The position numbers and the translations under genes are program-made. A stretch of 39,162 nucleotides of DNA, from NCBI GenBank assembly GCA_017592775.1, contig JAGFNJ010000048.1, positions 1-39,162 on the forward strand, in the 5' to 3' direction. A model generated the notes under the pieces. It was not told the DNA's origin. It did not search any database and worked only from the letters and a program-made list of their open reading frames with translations. The stretch comes from Candidatus Accumulibacter conexus. Its GTDB lineage: Bacteria > Pseudomonadota > Gammaproteobacteria > Burkholderiales > Rhodocyclaceae. This document shows positions 9,464-17,856 of this stretch, in pieces (the first letter of the stretch is position 1; each line of letters begins with the position of its first letter).

Positions 9464-10966
9464 ATGAAAACAGGAACCCGCTCGGAACCTCTCTATCGCT
9501 CCGACGCCTTGCGCAGCATCGAGATGCTGGCTTCCGGGCAACCGCTGATGCAGCGCGCCGGGCTCGCTGCTGCCGACCTGGCGACCTCGCTCTGTCGCTT
9601 GCAGGGGGCCGCGGTGCTGATCCTTGCCGGGCCCGGCAACAATGGCGGCGATGCCTTCGTCGCCGCCCGTCATCTGCGCGAGCGCCGCTTCGCCGTCAGT
9701 CTGGTCTTTGCCGGCGAGGTCGGCCGCCTGCCGCCCGACGCGGCGGCGGCGTGCAAGCGCTTCCTCGACGACGGCGGTACGCTGCTCGACAGCATTCCGG
9801 CCGGCCAGCGCTGGGCGATGATCATCGACGGTCTCTTCGGTATCGGCCTGCAGCGGCCGATCGCCGGTCGCTACGGCGAACTCGTCCTGGCGGCCAACAC
9901 GCTCGCCGCCCGCGACCGCTGCCCGCTGCTCGCGCTCGACTGCCCGAGTGGTCTCGATGCCGACACCGGCAAGCTCTGGGGTACGACCATTCGCGCCAGT
10001 CACACGATCAGCTTCATTGCCGGCAAGCCGGGGTTGCTCACTGGCGACGGTCCCGACCACTGCGGTGCGATCTCGGTGGCGTCGCTGGATCTCGACACCG
10101 AGCGCCTGGTGAAGGCGACCGCGCGCACGGTCGCTGTCGACCTGTTGCGCGATCACCTGCGGCCACGCGCCCGCAACTCGCACAAGGGGAGCAACGGCGC
10201 CGCTGGTATCCTCGGCGGTGCAGCGAGCATGGTCGGCGCAGCCTTTCTCGCCGGTCGCGCTGCGCTGCGGCTGGGCAGTGGTCGCGTCTATCTCGGACTC
10301 ATCGACCGGCAGGCACCGGTGATCGACCCCTTGCAGCCTGAACTGATGCTGCGGCAGCCGGAGGCACTGCTGGCTGCGCCGCTGACGGCGCTCGCCTGTG
10401 GTCCGGGAATGGATGGCAGCGACGAGGCCCGGGAATGGTTGCGGCGCGCCTGTGCGTTGCCGCTGCCGCTGTTGCTCGATGCCGACGCGCTGAACCTGCT
10501 CGCCGCCACGCCGGAACTGCGGCAGGCGCTGCTGGCGCGTGCGGCGCCGACGCTGCTGAGCCCGCATCCGACCGAGGCGGCGCGCCTGCTCGACTGCGAT
10601 ACCGCAACCGTGCAGGCCGATCGGCCGCGTGCCGCCGGCGAAGTCGCCGCGCGCTACCGTGCGCTGACGGTGCTGAAGGGCTGTGGCAGCATCGTCGCTG
10701 CGCCGGACGGCGAGTGGTTCGTCAATGGCAGCGGCAACCCCGGCCTGGCGACGGCCGGTACCGGCGATGTGCTCAGCGGCTTCATCGTCGCGCTGCTGGC
10801 ACAGGGCTGGCCGGCGCTCGAAGCCATGCTGGCGGCGGTGCACCTGCACGGCGTCGCGGCCGACGAGCGGGTTGCCGCTGGCTGTGGTCCGGTCGGATTG
10901 GCCGCCGGCGAGATCATCGACAGCGCGCGCAGCGTCTTCAACCGCTGGATCATCCGTGGTCGATAG
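9464..10966 (+). CDS. nnr: Bifunctional NAD(P)H-hydrate epimerase / ADP-dependent dehydratase
   Basis: A 500-residue fusion protein starting at the ATG at 9464; the frame is open to 9218 but upstream text is not conserved in character. The N-terminal YjeF_N domain (about 1-220) carries GPGNNGGDAFVAARHL at 56-71 and the DGLFGIGLQRP and DCPSGLDADTG motifs, and epimerises damaged R-NAD(P)HX to the S form. The C-terminal ribokinase-like domain (about 240-500) carries LSPHPTEAARLL, LKGCGSIVAAPDG and GNPGLATAGTGDVLSG with the catalytic aspartate in the last motif, and dehydrates S-NAD(P)HX using ADP. This is nicotinamide nucleotide repair in the cytosol. The stop codon overlaps the GTG start of the downstream EamA transporter. 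Confidence 0.94.
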   Translation: MKTGTRSEPLYRSDALRSIEMLASGQPLMQRAGLAAADLATSLCRLQGAAVLILAGPGNNGGDAFVAARHLRERRFAVSLVFAGEVGRLPPDAAAACKRFLDDGGTLLDSIPAGQRWAMIIDGLFGIGLQRPIAGRYGELVLAANTLAARDRCPLLALDCPSGLDADTGKLWGTTIRASHTISFIAGKPGLLTGDGPDHCGAISVASLDLDTERLVKATARTVAVDLLRDHLRPRARNSHKGSNGAAGILGGAASMVGAAFLAGRAALRLGSGRVYLGLIDRQAPVIDPLQPELMLRQPEALLAAPLTALACGPGMDGSDEAREWLRRACALPLPLLLDADALNLLAATPELRQALLARAAPTLLSPHPTEAARLLDCDTATVQADRPRAAGEVAARYRALTVLKGCGSIVAAPDGEWFVNGSGNPGLATAGTGDVLSGFIVALLAQGWPALEAMLAAVHLHGVAADERVAAGCGPVGLAAGEIIDSARSVFNRWIIRGR

Positions 10967-11846
10967 CCGCGGCAGCGAGCGACCGACTGTTTCCGGCGTT
11001 CTCTTCTGCCTGCTGGCGCTGTTCCTGTTTTCTGCCCTCGACGCGACGGCGAAGTACCTGAGCGCGTTCCTCGCCGTGCCGCTGCTGGTCTGGGCGCGCT
11101 ATCTGGTGCAATTGCTGCTCATGCTGCTGGGCGTCGCACCGCGTCTCGGGCGCAGCATCCTGCTTACCCGTCGGCCGGGGTTGATGGCGCTGCGCGGCGT
11201 CACCCTGGCGGGTGTGACGCTGCTCGGCCAGATGGCGCTGACGACGCTGCCACTTGCCGAGACGACGGCGCTGGTCTTCGTTGCGCCGCTGCTGGTGGCA
11301 CTGCTTGCCGGTCCGCTGCTGCACGAACGGGTCGGGCTGCGTACCTGGCTGGCAACCGTCGCCGGTTTCTGCGGGGTGCTGCTGATCGCGCGGCCGGATG
11401 GCAACCTGAGCGCTGCCGGGGTCGCCTGTGCGCTCGGCGCGGCGCTCTTCTATGCTGCCTACCAGATCCTGACGCGCAAGCTGGTCGCCAGCGAACCGCC
11501 GCTGCGCCTGCTCTTCCATACGGCGCTGTTCGGCACGCTGGGGCTGCTGCCGTTGTTGCCCTTCCATTGGGACGGGCGGCTGCCGACCATTGGGCAAGGG
11601 TTGCTGATCGTCTCGCTCGGCGCCTACGGCGGCGTCGGGCATTTCCTGCTGATTCGCGCCTTCCAGCAGACGCCGGCGTCGCTGCTTTCGCCGCTGCTCT
11701 ACGTGCAACTGGTCTGGGCCACCCTGCTTGGCTGGCTGGTCTTCGCGCAGTTGCCGGATGCGCTGACGACGGCCGGCATGCTGATCATCGGCGCTGCCGG
11801 CCTCAGCCTGGCGGTCGGTGGTCGCCCCGGTAGCCTGCCGGGCTAG
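10956..11846 (+). CDS. EamA/DMT family membrane transporter
   Basis: The protein has 296 residues from the GTG at 10956, which overlaps the end of the preceding gene by 11 bases. The frame is open further upstream, but only inside the preceding gene. It has ten hydrophobic segments arranged as two EamA repeats, an N-terminal one (about 10-140) and a C-terminal one (about 150-290). Typical text includes LVFVAPLLVALLAGPLLHERV in the first repeat and SLLSPLLYVQLVWATLLGWLVF in the second. Proteins of this fold (RhaT, YdcZ and RarD relatives) export metabolites such as amino acids; the substrate here cannot be read from sequence. The stop codon shares the palindrome CTAG with the stop codon of the converging sugar kinase gene, so the two genes overlap by 4 bases. 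Confidence 0.88.
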   Translation: MVDSRGSERPTVSGVLFCLLALFLFSALDATAKYLSAFLAVPLLVWARYLVQLLLMLLGVAPRLGRSILLTRRPGLMALRGVTLAGVTLLGQMALTTLPLAETTALVFVAPLLVALLAGPLLHERVGLRTWLATVAGFCGVLLIARPDGNLSAAGVACALGAALFYAAYQILTRKLVASEPPLRLLFHTALFGTLGLLPLLPFHWDGRLPTIGQGLLIVSLGAYGGVGHFLLIRAFQQTPASLLSPLLYVQLVWATLLGWLVFAQLPDALTTAGMLIIGAAGLSLAVGGRPGSLPG

Positions 11847-12871
11847 TCGGGATCGAGTTCGCGCAACTCGATGGTCGCCATCAGCGCCTCGACCTCTCGT
11901 CGTGGCGGCAGGCCGCTGCCGATCGTGGCCAGCCGGGCGCTGGCGGCGGCGATGGCGAGACGGGCGCTGCGCGCCAGTGGCCAGCCGTACAGGCAGCCGA
12001 CGATGTGGCCGGCGAGCAGGGCGTCGCCGGCGCCGACCGTGCTGTGGACGATCGTCGGTGGTGGGATCGCCTGCAGGCAGCGATCGGCGGTGACGAACAG
12101 CGCGCCACGTTCGCCCAGCGAAACCACGACGCGCTCGATGCCAGTGGCGACGAGCCGTCTGGCGGCGGCTGCTGCGGCCACGGCGTCGGGTAGCGGTTCG
12201 TCGACCAGTTCCTCGAGTTCGGCGAGATTCGGCTTGATCAGCCAGGGCCTGGCGATGATCCCATGGCGCAGGGCACCACCGCTGCTGTCGAGCGCGACCC
12301 GCTTGCCGGCTGCCTGCAGCCGACCGATCAGGTCGGCATAGTAGGTGGTGGCGACGCCGGCCGGCAGACTGCCGGCGAGAACCAAACAGCTGCAGTCGGC
12401 GAGCAACGTCTCGACCGCCCGTTCGACGCGGGCCAGGTATTCGTTGCCGGGGAAGCTGCCGGGAAAATTGATCTCGGTCACCTGCGGCATGTCGCCGCTG
12501 ACGATCTTGATGTTGCTCCGGGTGCGACCCGGGAAGCGCACACAGGCGTCACGGATTCCCTTGCTCGCGAACAGGCGTTCAAAGACGTCGGCATTGTCGC
12601 TGCCGAGCAGCCCGGTGACGGTGACGGCGACGCCGAGATCGGCCAGGCAGGCGGCGACATTGACCGCCTTGCCGCCGGCGTACATCTCCTCCCGGTGCAC
12701 GCGATTCAGCGTTCCGGCGGTGAAGCCGGCGATGCCGATGTGGTGATCGATGGCCGGACTCAGGCTGATGGTGGTGACTGCGGAGGGCGCAGTCATGGCC
12801 GATCCACTTGCTTCGCCAGACCCGTTGCCGGCGAGGGTCTGGCCGTCGCGGGCGGGATCGGCGGGACTCAT
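11843..12871 (-). CDS. PfkB family hexose kinase, 1-phosphofructokinase (FruK)-like
   Basis: A 342-residue ribokinase-fold kinase. Motifs are the N-terminal substrate signature GGKAVNVAACLADLG (66-80), LDSSGGALRHG, the KPN box at 213-215, VVVSLGERGALFV, and the ATP/anion-hole motif STVGAGDALLAG with catalytic Asp283. Overall spacing is closer to FruK and tagatose-6-phosphate kinase than to ribokinase. The start at 12871 overlaps the sensor kinase stop (ATGA), arguing for coupling; an ATG at 12796 would remove a 25-residue extension and gives a more standard family length, so either may be used. No PTS fructose genes are near, so a role in fructose uptake is not supported; a 6-phosphofructokinase role is equally possible. 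It is the last gene of the two-component operon. Confidence 0.85.
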   Translation of the reverse strand: MSPADPARDGQTLAGNGSGEASGSAMTAPSAVTTISLSPAIDHHIGIAGFTAGTLNRVHREEMYAGGKAVNVAACLADLGVAVTVTGLLGSDNADVFERLFASKGIRDACVRFPGRTRSNIKIVSGDMPQVTEINFPGSFPGNEYLARVERAVETLLADCSCLVLAGSLPAGVATTYYADLIGRLQAAGKRVALDSSGGALRHGIIARPWLIKPNLAELEELVDEPLPDAVAAAAAARRLVATGIERVVVSLGERGALFVTADRCLQAIPPPTIVHSTVGAGDALLAGHIVGCLYGWPLARSARLAIAAASARLATIGSGLPPRREVEALMATIELRELDPD

Positions 12872-14160
12872 GCTGCCGGTTGCAGCGGGCTGAGATGAAG
12901 GTCGGCGGCGAAGCCGTGTTCGACCGCCGGCAGTTGCAGGCTGCCACCGTGCGCCCGCGCAACCAGGTCGACCAGCAGCAGCCCGAGACCGCCAACACTC
13001 GCGTCGACCCTCCCGCCGAGGGCCGTCTGCAGGCTTTCCCGCTGTTCCGGTCTGACGCCGGTGCCGTCGTCGTGTACGCGCAGGACGTTCCTGTCCAGGA
13101 GCGACAGGCGGACGCGGCTGGCGCCGTGGCGCAGTGAATTGTCGAACAGGTTCAGCAACGCGGCGGCGAGCAGGTCGGCATCGGCGGTCAACCGCAGCCG
13201 GTCCGGAAACTCGAATGCCAGACCCTCGACCGCGAGGCGCGGGATCATCTCGGCGACGTCAAGCTCCTGCGGGTGTACTGCGGCCGAGCTGCGGAACAGC
13301 GTCAACAGGGCGCTGACGACTCGGTGCAGGCGGCGTGCGGCAGTTCGCACGCGCTGCAGGCGCGGCTGCAGATCCGCCGGCGATTCGCGCAGGGCGACGG
13401 CGAGCTGTGCGTCGATGCCGGCCAGCGGGGTGCGCAGCGAATGTGCGGCATGGCCGGTGAAGGCGCGCTCACGCGCCAGACGGAGGGCCAGTCGCCGGGT
13501 CAGCTCGTCGATGGCCGCATGGACCGGTTGCAGTTCGCTGCGCTCGGCAGCGCCGAGCGCAGCTCCGATGTCCTCCGGATCGCGTCCGCCGAGGTGTTGC
13601 GCCAGGCGCTGCAGCGGCAGCAGTTCGTGGCGAATCTGCGCCTGCAGCCAGACTTGTGCAAGGAGGGCGATCGCCAGCGTCGCCAGTGCTGCGCTCAGGG
13701 CCGTCTCCGCCAGAGCCTCCTGGCGCTCGGCGTGCGTCTGCGCGACATAGAGCCAGCGCCTGCCGTCGGCCAGGGGAATGCCGAAGACGCGCCATTCATC
13801 GCTGTCGCTGAAGCCGCCGGAGGGCACGCGGCGCAGCGGCGCAGCGGGTGCCAGTGCCGAGGCGGCGACCGTTCTTGCCTCGCCCGCCGCCAGGTGGTCG
13901 ACCACCTGCCAGGCAAAGCGTCCGCTGCCGCTCGCTGCCGGCGTCACGGCGGCGGCTGCCGGCTCGACGGCCAGCGGCTGCGACAGAGGGCCGCGCAAGC
14001 CCTCGGCTGCCGCCTGCAGCGTGTCGTCGAGCAGTTCGTCGACCTCGTCGTGTACGGTCAGCCATACGGCAGCGGCGACGGCGACGATCCACAGCACCGA
14101 CGAGACCAGCAGTGCGCGAGTCAGGCGGGTCCGGATCGACGGTGGCGTCAGCGGCTTCAT
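12868..14160 (-). CDS. Sensor histidine kinase (QseC/PmrB-like)
   Basis: A 430-residue inner-membrane kinase from the ATG at 14160, which overlaps the response regulator stop (ATGA). A first membrane helix (about 13-37) is followed by a periplasmic domain (about 38-150) of the two-component sensor N-terminal type seen in QseC (WRVFGIPLADGRRWLYVAQ), a second helix (about 152-172), a short linker, then a HisKA domain with the phosphoacceptor His240 in HAAHSLRTPLAG. The HATPase domain has the N box LLNLFDNSLRHG and glycine boxes near HDDGTGV and GGLGLLLVD. The H box has Ser where most relatives have Glu (HSLRTP rather than HELRTP), a small departure. It should phosphorylate the adjacent regulator. 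The signal is unknown; neighbouring eptA suggests an envelope or cationic-peptide stress. Confidence 0.92.
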   Translation of the reverse strand: MKPLTPPSIRTRLTRALLVSSVLWIVAVAAAVWLTVHDEVDELLDDTLQAAAEGLRGPLSQPLAVEPAAAAVTPAASGSGRFAWQVVDHLAAGEARTVAASALAPAAPLRRVPSGGFSDSDEWRVFGIPLADGRRWLYVAQTHAERQEALAETALSAALATLAIALLAQVWLQAQIRHELLPLQRLAQHLGGRDPEDIGAALGAAERSELQPVHAAIDELTRRLALRLARERAFTGHAAHSLRTPLAGIDAQLAVALRESPADLQPRLQRVRTAARRLHRVVSALLTLFRSSAAVHPQELDVAEMIPRLAVEGLAFEFPDRLRLTADADLLAAALLNLFDNSLRHGASRVRLSLLDRNVLRVHDDGTGVRPEQRESLQTALGGRVDASVGGLGLLLVDLVARAHGGSLQLPAVEHGFAADLHLSPLQPAA

Positions 14161-14816
14161 TGGCCGCCGCCGAGGCGATAACCGATGCCACGCACGGTTT
14201 CGACCACCGCTCGGCCCAGCTTGCGCCGCAGGGCGGCGACATGAACCTCGACGGCGTTGCTTGCCCACTCGGCAGCAAAGCCGAGCACCAGCCGTTCGAG
14301 GTCCGCCTTGGTGACGATGCGGCCGGGGCGCAGGAGCAGCGCCTCGAGAATGGCCCACTCGCGGCTGGTGAGCTCGACTCGCTGCCCGGTCAGCCACACC
14401 GTGCGTGCGGCAAGATCAACCTCGACGTCGCCGATCAGCCGCCGCGCATCGGCGCTGCCGGCGATTCGCCGGCTCACTGCGCGCAGGCGGGCTGCCAGTT
14501 CCTCGGGTGCGAAGGGCTTGACCAGATAGTCATCGGCGCCGCTGTCGAGACCACGGATGCGGTCACCGAGGAGGTCGCGCGCCGTCAGCATCAGTGCCGG
14601 GGCGGTGTCGCCACGGCGTCGCCGTCCCCGCAGCCAGTCGAGACCGGAACCGTCGGGCAACTGCCAGTCCACCAGCAGGGCATCGTAGGGCTCGCCCTCG
14701 TGGCCGGCGACCTGCTGCAGTGTCCGACACCAGTCGACGCGGTGTCCATCGGCCGTCAGGAAGTCCCGCAGTCCCTCGCCGAGGATGTCGTCGTCTTCGA
14801 TCAGCAGCAGTCGCAT
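14157..14816 (-). CDS. OmpR/PhoB-family response regulator (PmrA/QseB-like)
   Basis: A 219-residue regulator from the ATG at 14816, with GGAGAGGG just upstream. The receiver domain (1-115) has the acidic pocket EDDD at 7-10, the phosphoacceptor Asp50 in LLVDWQLPDGSG, the conserved Thr/Lys switch and Lys100 in DDYLVKPF. The C-terminal winged helix (about 125-219) has the OmpR-type ending VEVHVAALRRKL and ETVRGIGYRL. The longer open frame upstream is a shadow of eptA on the other strand. It is transcribed divergently from eptA and forms an operon with its kinase by overlapping codons. Activation of eptA, as PmrA does for pmrC, is inferred from the arrangement and from a PmrA-box-like site between the two genes. 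Confidence 0.93.
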   Translation of the reverse strand: MRLLLIEDDDILGEGLRDFLTADGHRVDWCRTLQQVAGHEGEPYDALLVDWQLPDGSGLDWLRGRRRRGDTAPALMLTARDLLGDRIRGLDSGADDYLVKPFAPEELAARLRAVSRRIAGSADARRLIGDVEVDLAARTVWLTGQRVELTSREWAILEALLLRPGRIVTKADLERLVLGFAAEWASNAVEVHVAALRRKLGRAVVETVRGIGYRLGGGQ

Positions 14817-14856
14817 CGACCCTCTCCGAAGTCTGGCCAATGCCGCCAGGCAGGCG

Positions 14857-14862
14857 ATTGTA
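14857..14862 (-). promoter_or_regulatory. Probable -10 element for the response regulator operon
   Basis: TACAAT is read on the minus strand at 14857-14862, about 41 bases before the regulator start codon. No good -35 element sits at the usual spacing, which fits an activator-dependent promoter. The PmrA-box-like site lies about 65-80 bases upstream of the expected start of transcription. Confidence 0.35.
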
Positions 14863-14912
14863 CCCGAGGCGGCTGGGTCAGGGCAGGTGCGCGGGAGTGA
14901 CAGCGGCGTGCG

Positions 14913-14929
14913 CTTAAGCACCTCTTCAG
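14913..14929 (+). promoter_or_regulatory. PmrA-box-like direct repeat between the regulator operon and eptA
   Basis: CTTAAG (14913-14918), five bases (CACCT), then CTTCAG (14924-14929). The enterobacterial PmrA box is YTTAAK-N5-YTTAAK; the first half-site fits 6 of 6 and the second 5 of 6, with exact spacing. It lies 23 bases before the eptA start codon and 97 bases before the regulator start codon, and could serve both. The match is seen; binding is inference. Confidence 0.55.
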
Positions 14930-14952
14930 GAGTGGCGCGCAGCATCGCCGCC

Positions 14953-16650
14953 ATGTCCAGTCCTCGAACCCCTCTCGTGCCGTCTCGGCGCAGCCAGGCG
15001 CCGGCCGGCGACGATCCTTTCGTCATTCCAGCGACCGTCGAACAGTTGCTGCTCGTCGCGAGCATCTTCTGGGCACTGACGGCGAACCGGCCCTTCTTCG
15101 CCGCCGTGATCGGTGCGCACTCGCTCGCGGTGGCCAGCACCTGGGGTCTGCTGCTGGCCACCGGTGTTCTGCTGGTCGCCATGCACTTTGCCCTGCTGGC
15201 GCTGCTGGCGACGCGGCTGACGGTCAAGCCGCTGCTGGCGCTGATGATCGTCACGACCGTCATCGCCTCGCATTTCATGTCGGCCTACGGTGTCTTTCTC
15301 GACCCGTCGATGCTGCGCAACGTCTTGCAAACCGACGTTCTGGAAGCGCGCGAACTGCTGTCACCGGCGGTGGCGGTGCAGTTGTCGCTCTATGCGCTGC
15401 TGCCGCTGCTGCTGCTCTGGCGCGCCCGTATCGTCGTGCGCCCGCCGCTGCGCGCCTGCGGCGTTCGCCTGCTGGCGCTGCTGCTGGCGGCAGTGGCGAT
15501 GGCCGGCTCGCTGGCGGTGGTCTACAAGCCTTTCTCGTCGCTGCTGCGCAACCACAAGGAGGTGCGCTACCTGATCACGCCGGCGAACTATGCCTGGTCA
15601 CTGGCCAGTGTCGCCGCCACCGATGCCCGCGGTGCTGCGCGGCCGCGCCAGGCGATCGGCCTGGACGCCGCCGCCGGCCCGGGTCGGGAGACAGGCGAGC
15701 GTCCGCGCTTCGTCGTCGTGGTCGTCGGCGAAACGGCGCGCGCGGCCAACTGGGGTCTCAACGGCTACACGCGGCAGACGACGCCCGAACTCGCCAGGCT
15801 GGGGGTGATCAACTTCAGTCAGGTGGCGAGTTGCGGCACGAACACCGAGGTATCGCTGCCGTGCATGTTCGCGCCGGTTGGCCGGCGCAGCTACGACGCC
15901 GAGCGGATCAATGGCAGCGAGTCGCTCCTGCACGTCCTGGCGCGGGCCGGCGTCGGCGTGCAGTGGCGCGACAACCAGTCGGGCTGCAAGGGCGTCTGTG
16001 ACGGCCTGCCGAGCGAAACCGTCGCGACCATCAACCCGCCCGGCTTCTGCGCTGGCGGGCGCTGCCTCGATGGCGGCCTGCTGCATGGTCTCGACGAGCG
16101 CCTGCGGCGCGCGCAGGGGAGCAACCTGATCGTCCTGCACCAACTCGGCAACCATGGACCATCATACTTTCGTCGCCACCCGCCGGCCTTCGCCCGCTTC
16201 CAGCCGGAATGCACGAGCGACGACCTGAGCCAGTGCACACCCGAAGAGATCGTCAACGCCTACGACAACGCGCTGCTGTACACCGATCACGTTCTCGCCA
16301 GTCTCATCGCCACCTTGCAGGCACGGGCCGGCGACGTCGATTCGGCACTGATCTACGTTTCCGACCATGGCGAATCGCTCGGCGAGAGCGGGCTCTACCT
16401 GCACGGCGTTCCCTACGCCATCGCCCCCGCCGTGCAGAAGGAGGTGCCGCTGGTGATGTGGTTCTCCGACGGTTTCCGCCGCAGTGCCGCGATCGATTCC
16501 GCCTGCCTGCAGCGCCGGGCTGCCGCAGCGGCGAGCCACGACCACCTGTTCCACACACTGCTCACCCTGCTCGACGTGCGGACGTCGCTGTACGAGGCGG
16601 ACTGGGATCTGCTGCGTGGCTGCCGCAGTCCGCAGCGAGCAGCGGGCTGA
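14953..16650 (+). CDS. eptA: Lipid A phosphoethanolamine transferase
   Basis: A 565-residue inner-membrane enzyme that moves phosphoethanolamine from phosphatidylethanolamine to lipid A phosphates, lowering surface charge and polymyxin binding. I chose the ATG at 14953; the frame is open to 14785, but that part is opposite the regulator. Five membrane helices occupy about residues 28-195. The periplasmic sulfatase-fold domain follows, with metal ligands in VVVVVGETARAANWG (Glu260), the nucleophile loop SCGTNTEVSLPCMF (293-306, threonine nucleophile), HQLGNHGPSY and the C-terminal SDHGESLGESGLYLHG. Cysteine pairs typical of the family are present. No key residue is missing. It is expressed divergently from the two-component operon and converges with the patatin gene 59 bases downstream. 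Confidence 0.94.
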   Translation: MSSPRTPLVPSRRSQAPAGDDPFVIPATVEQLLLVASIFWALTANRPFFAAVIGAHSLAVASTWGLLLATGVLLVAMHFALLALLATRLTVKPLLALMIVTTVIASHFMSAYGVFLDPSMLRNVLQTDVLEARELLSPAVAVQLSLYALLPLLLLWRARIVVRPPLRACGVRLLALLLAAVAMAGSLAVVYKPFSSLLRNHKEVRYLITPANYAWSLASVAATDARGAARPRQAIGLDAAAGPGRETGERPRFVVVVVGETARAANWGLNGYTRQTTPELARLGVINFSQVASCGTNTEVSLPCMFAPVGRRSYDAERINGSESLLHVLARAGVGVQWRDNQSGCKGVCDGLPSETVATINPPGFCAGGRCLDGGLLHGLDERLRRAQGSNLIVLHQLGNHGPSYFRRHPPAFARFQPECTSDDLSQCTPEEIVNAYDNALLYTDHVLASLIATLQARAGDVDSALIYVSDHGESLGESGLYLHGVPYAIAPAVQKEVPLVMWFSDGFRRSAAIDSACLQRRAAAAASHDHLFHTLLTLLDVRTSLYEADWDLLRGCRSPQRAAG

Positions 16651-16709
16651 TCGCTCGCAGGGGGTGCATGCCGGCTTGCCAGCCGCCGCTGTCTGGCGTG
16701 GGCTGTCGT

Positions 16710-17681
16710 TCAGATGCCGGCGAACAGCTCGGCTGCTGCCTGCTGGCCGAGTTCGAAGTAGCGTTTCTGGGCGCTGCTGTCCTTCAGCGATACCGTCATG
16801 CTCTCGAGATCCTTCGGCCGCAGCAGGTGCAGCGGCTTGGCATGGTAACGCCGGCCGTCGATGTCGGCGCTCTGCCTGCCCATCGCCTCGAGCATGCCGT
16901 TGATCAGCTTCGCCTGCGCGAAGACGCGCGTGTTGGGCAGGGTCAGTTGCATGTCGCTGACCAGCAGGTGGGTGTCGATGCTGTTGAACGGCAGGCTGAA
17001 GGCACTCGACTGGTAGAGCTTGTCGAGTGCGCGGTGATAGTCGTAGTCGGTGAAGTCGATGGCAATGATCTCGTCGACCTCGTCGTCCTCGAACAGGGTG
17101 CGCAAGGGGCTATTGTCGAGATAGCCGCCTTCGATGTAGTAGTCGCCATCGATGTTGATGGCGCGGAAGTAGGGGATCGTCGTGATGCCGGCGAGGAAGG
17201 CGTCCATGAAGCGGTCGAGGCTGGCGTCGTCCACGCTGGCGAGGATTTCGTTGATCCTGAAGATGTGACCCTGCCGGCGGCTCAGATTGGTTGCCCGGAT
17301 GTCCCAGCGCAGCGTGTCGAGATGCTTGGCCAGCAGTTCGCGGCGTTGCGGGTCGTCGAGCAGCAGCGACTTGCGGCAACTGCCCTTGTTGACGCTGAAC
17401 AGGTGCGTGCCGGTCGGCAGCAACTGCGGCCGCAGGCCGAGGAAGTTGCCAAGGACGTGAAAGATGTCGCCGATGCCGAGCCTGAGGGTGCGCGTCAGGA
17501 CCGGCGGCAGTTCTTCGTTGTCCCAGTCCCAGAGCAGGTAGTCGGCGACGATGTTGTTGCCCGAACTGGTCGAGGCAATGTGGACCAGGGGTACGCCCTG
17601 TTTCCTCATCCAGACCAGTACGCCCTCGCTGTAGAAGCTCCGATAGCCGCCGCCCGAGGCGACGAAGCCGTATCTGGTCAT
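16710..17681 (-). CDS. Patatin-like phospholipase family protein with altered active-site motifs
   Basis: A 323-residue protein from the ATG at 17681 (GGAG ribosome binding site before it); the frame extends further upstream without family character. The patatin fold is visible as the oxyanion motif GGGYRSFYSEG (10-20), the nucleophile elbow at 37-41 (STSSG, Ser39) and the second active-site loop IEGGYLDNSPL at 183-193. Two departures from the usual GxSxG and DG[GA] are seen: Ser37 in place of the first Gly, and Glu184 in place of the catalytic Asp. There is no signal peptide. The family hydrolyses acyl esters of phospholipids; whether this one is catalytic is uncertain. It is divergent from the HIT gene, with 175 bases between them. 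Confidence 0.8.
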   Translation of the reverse strand: MTRYGFVASGGGYRSFYSEGVLVWMRKQGVPLVHIASTSSGNNIVADYLLWDWDNEELPPVLTRTLRLGIGDIFHVLGNFLGLRPQLLPTGTHLFSVNKGSCRKSLLLDDPQRRELLAKHLDTLRWDIRATNLSRRQGHIFRINEILASVDDASLDRFMDAFLAGITTIPYFRAINIDGDYYIEGGYLDNSPLRTLFEDDEVDEIIAIDFTDYDYHRALDKLYQSSAFSLPFNSIDTHLLVSDMQLTLPNTRVFAQAKLINGMLEAMGRQSADIDGRRYHAKPLHLLRPKDLESMTVSLKDSSAQKRYFELGQQAAAELFAGI

Positions 17682-17856
17682 CGTGTTCTCCTTTCCCGCT
17701 GCGAAAGACCGGCTGTCGGGGGCAGCCACGATCGCAGTGTGGCACAATTCGGCGCCATCTGCCGGCTGTGCTGCAGGTCGACGCGGCGCGCTGGCGCGTC
17801 GCCCGGCGGATGCCGATTGCTGGCGGCGTATGAACTGTTCCCGGAGGAGGTGACTG

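Noticed and set aside
17830-17853. A seven-codon upstream frame (ATG to TGA) just before the HIT gene
   Set aside because: It is too short to judge, with no ribosome binding site of its own. Its text includes the HIT gene's ribosome binding site, which gives the Arg codons by chance.
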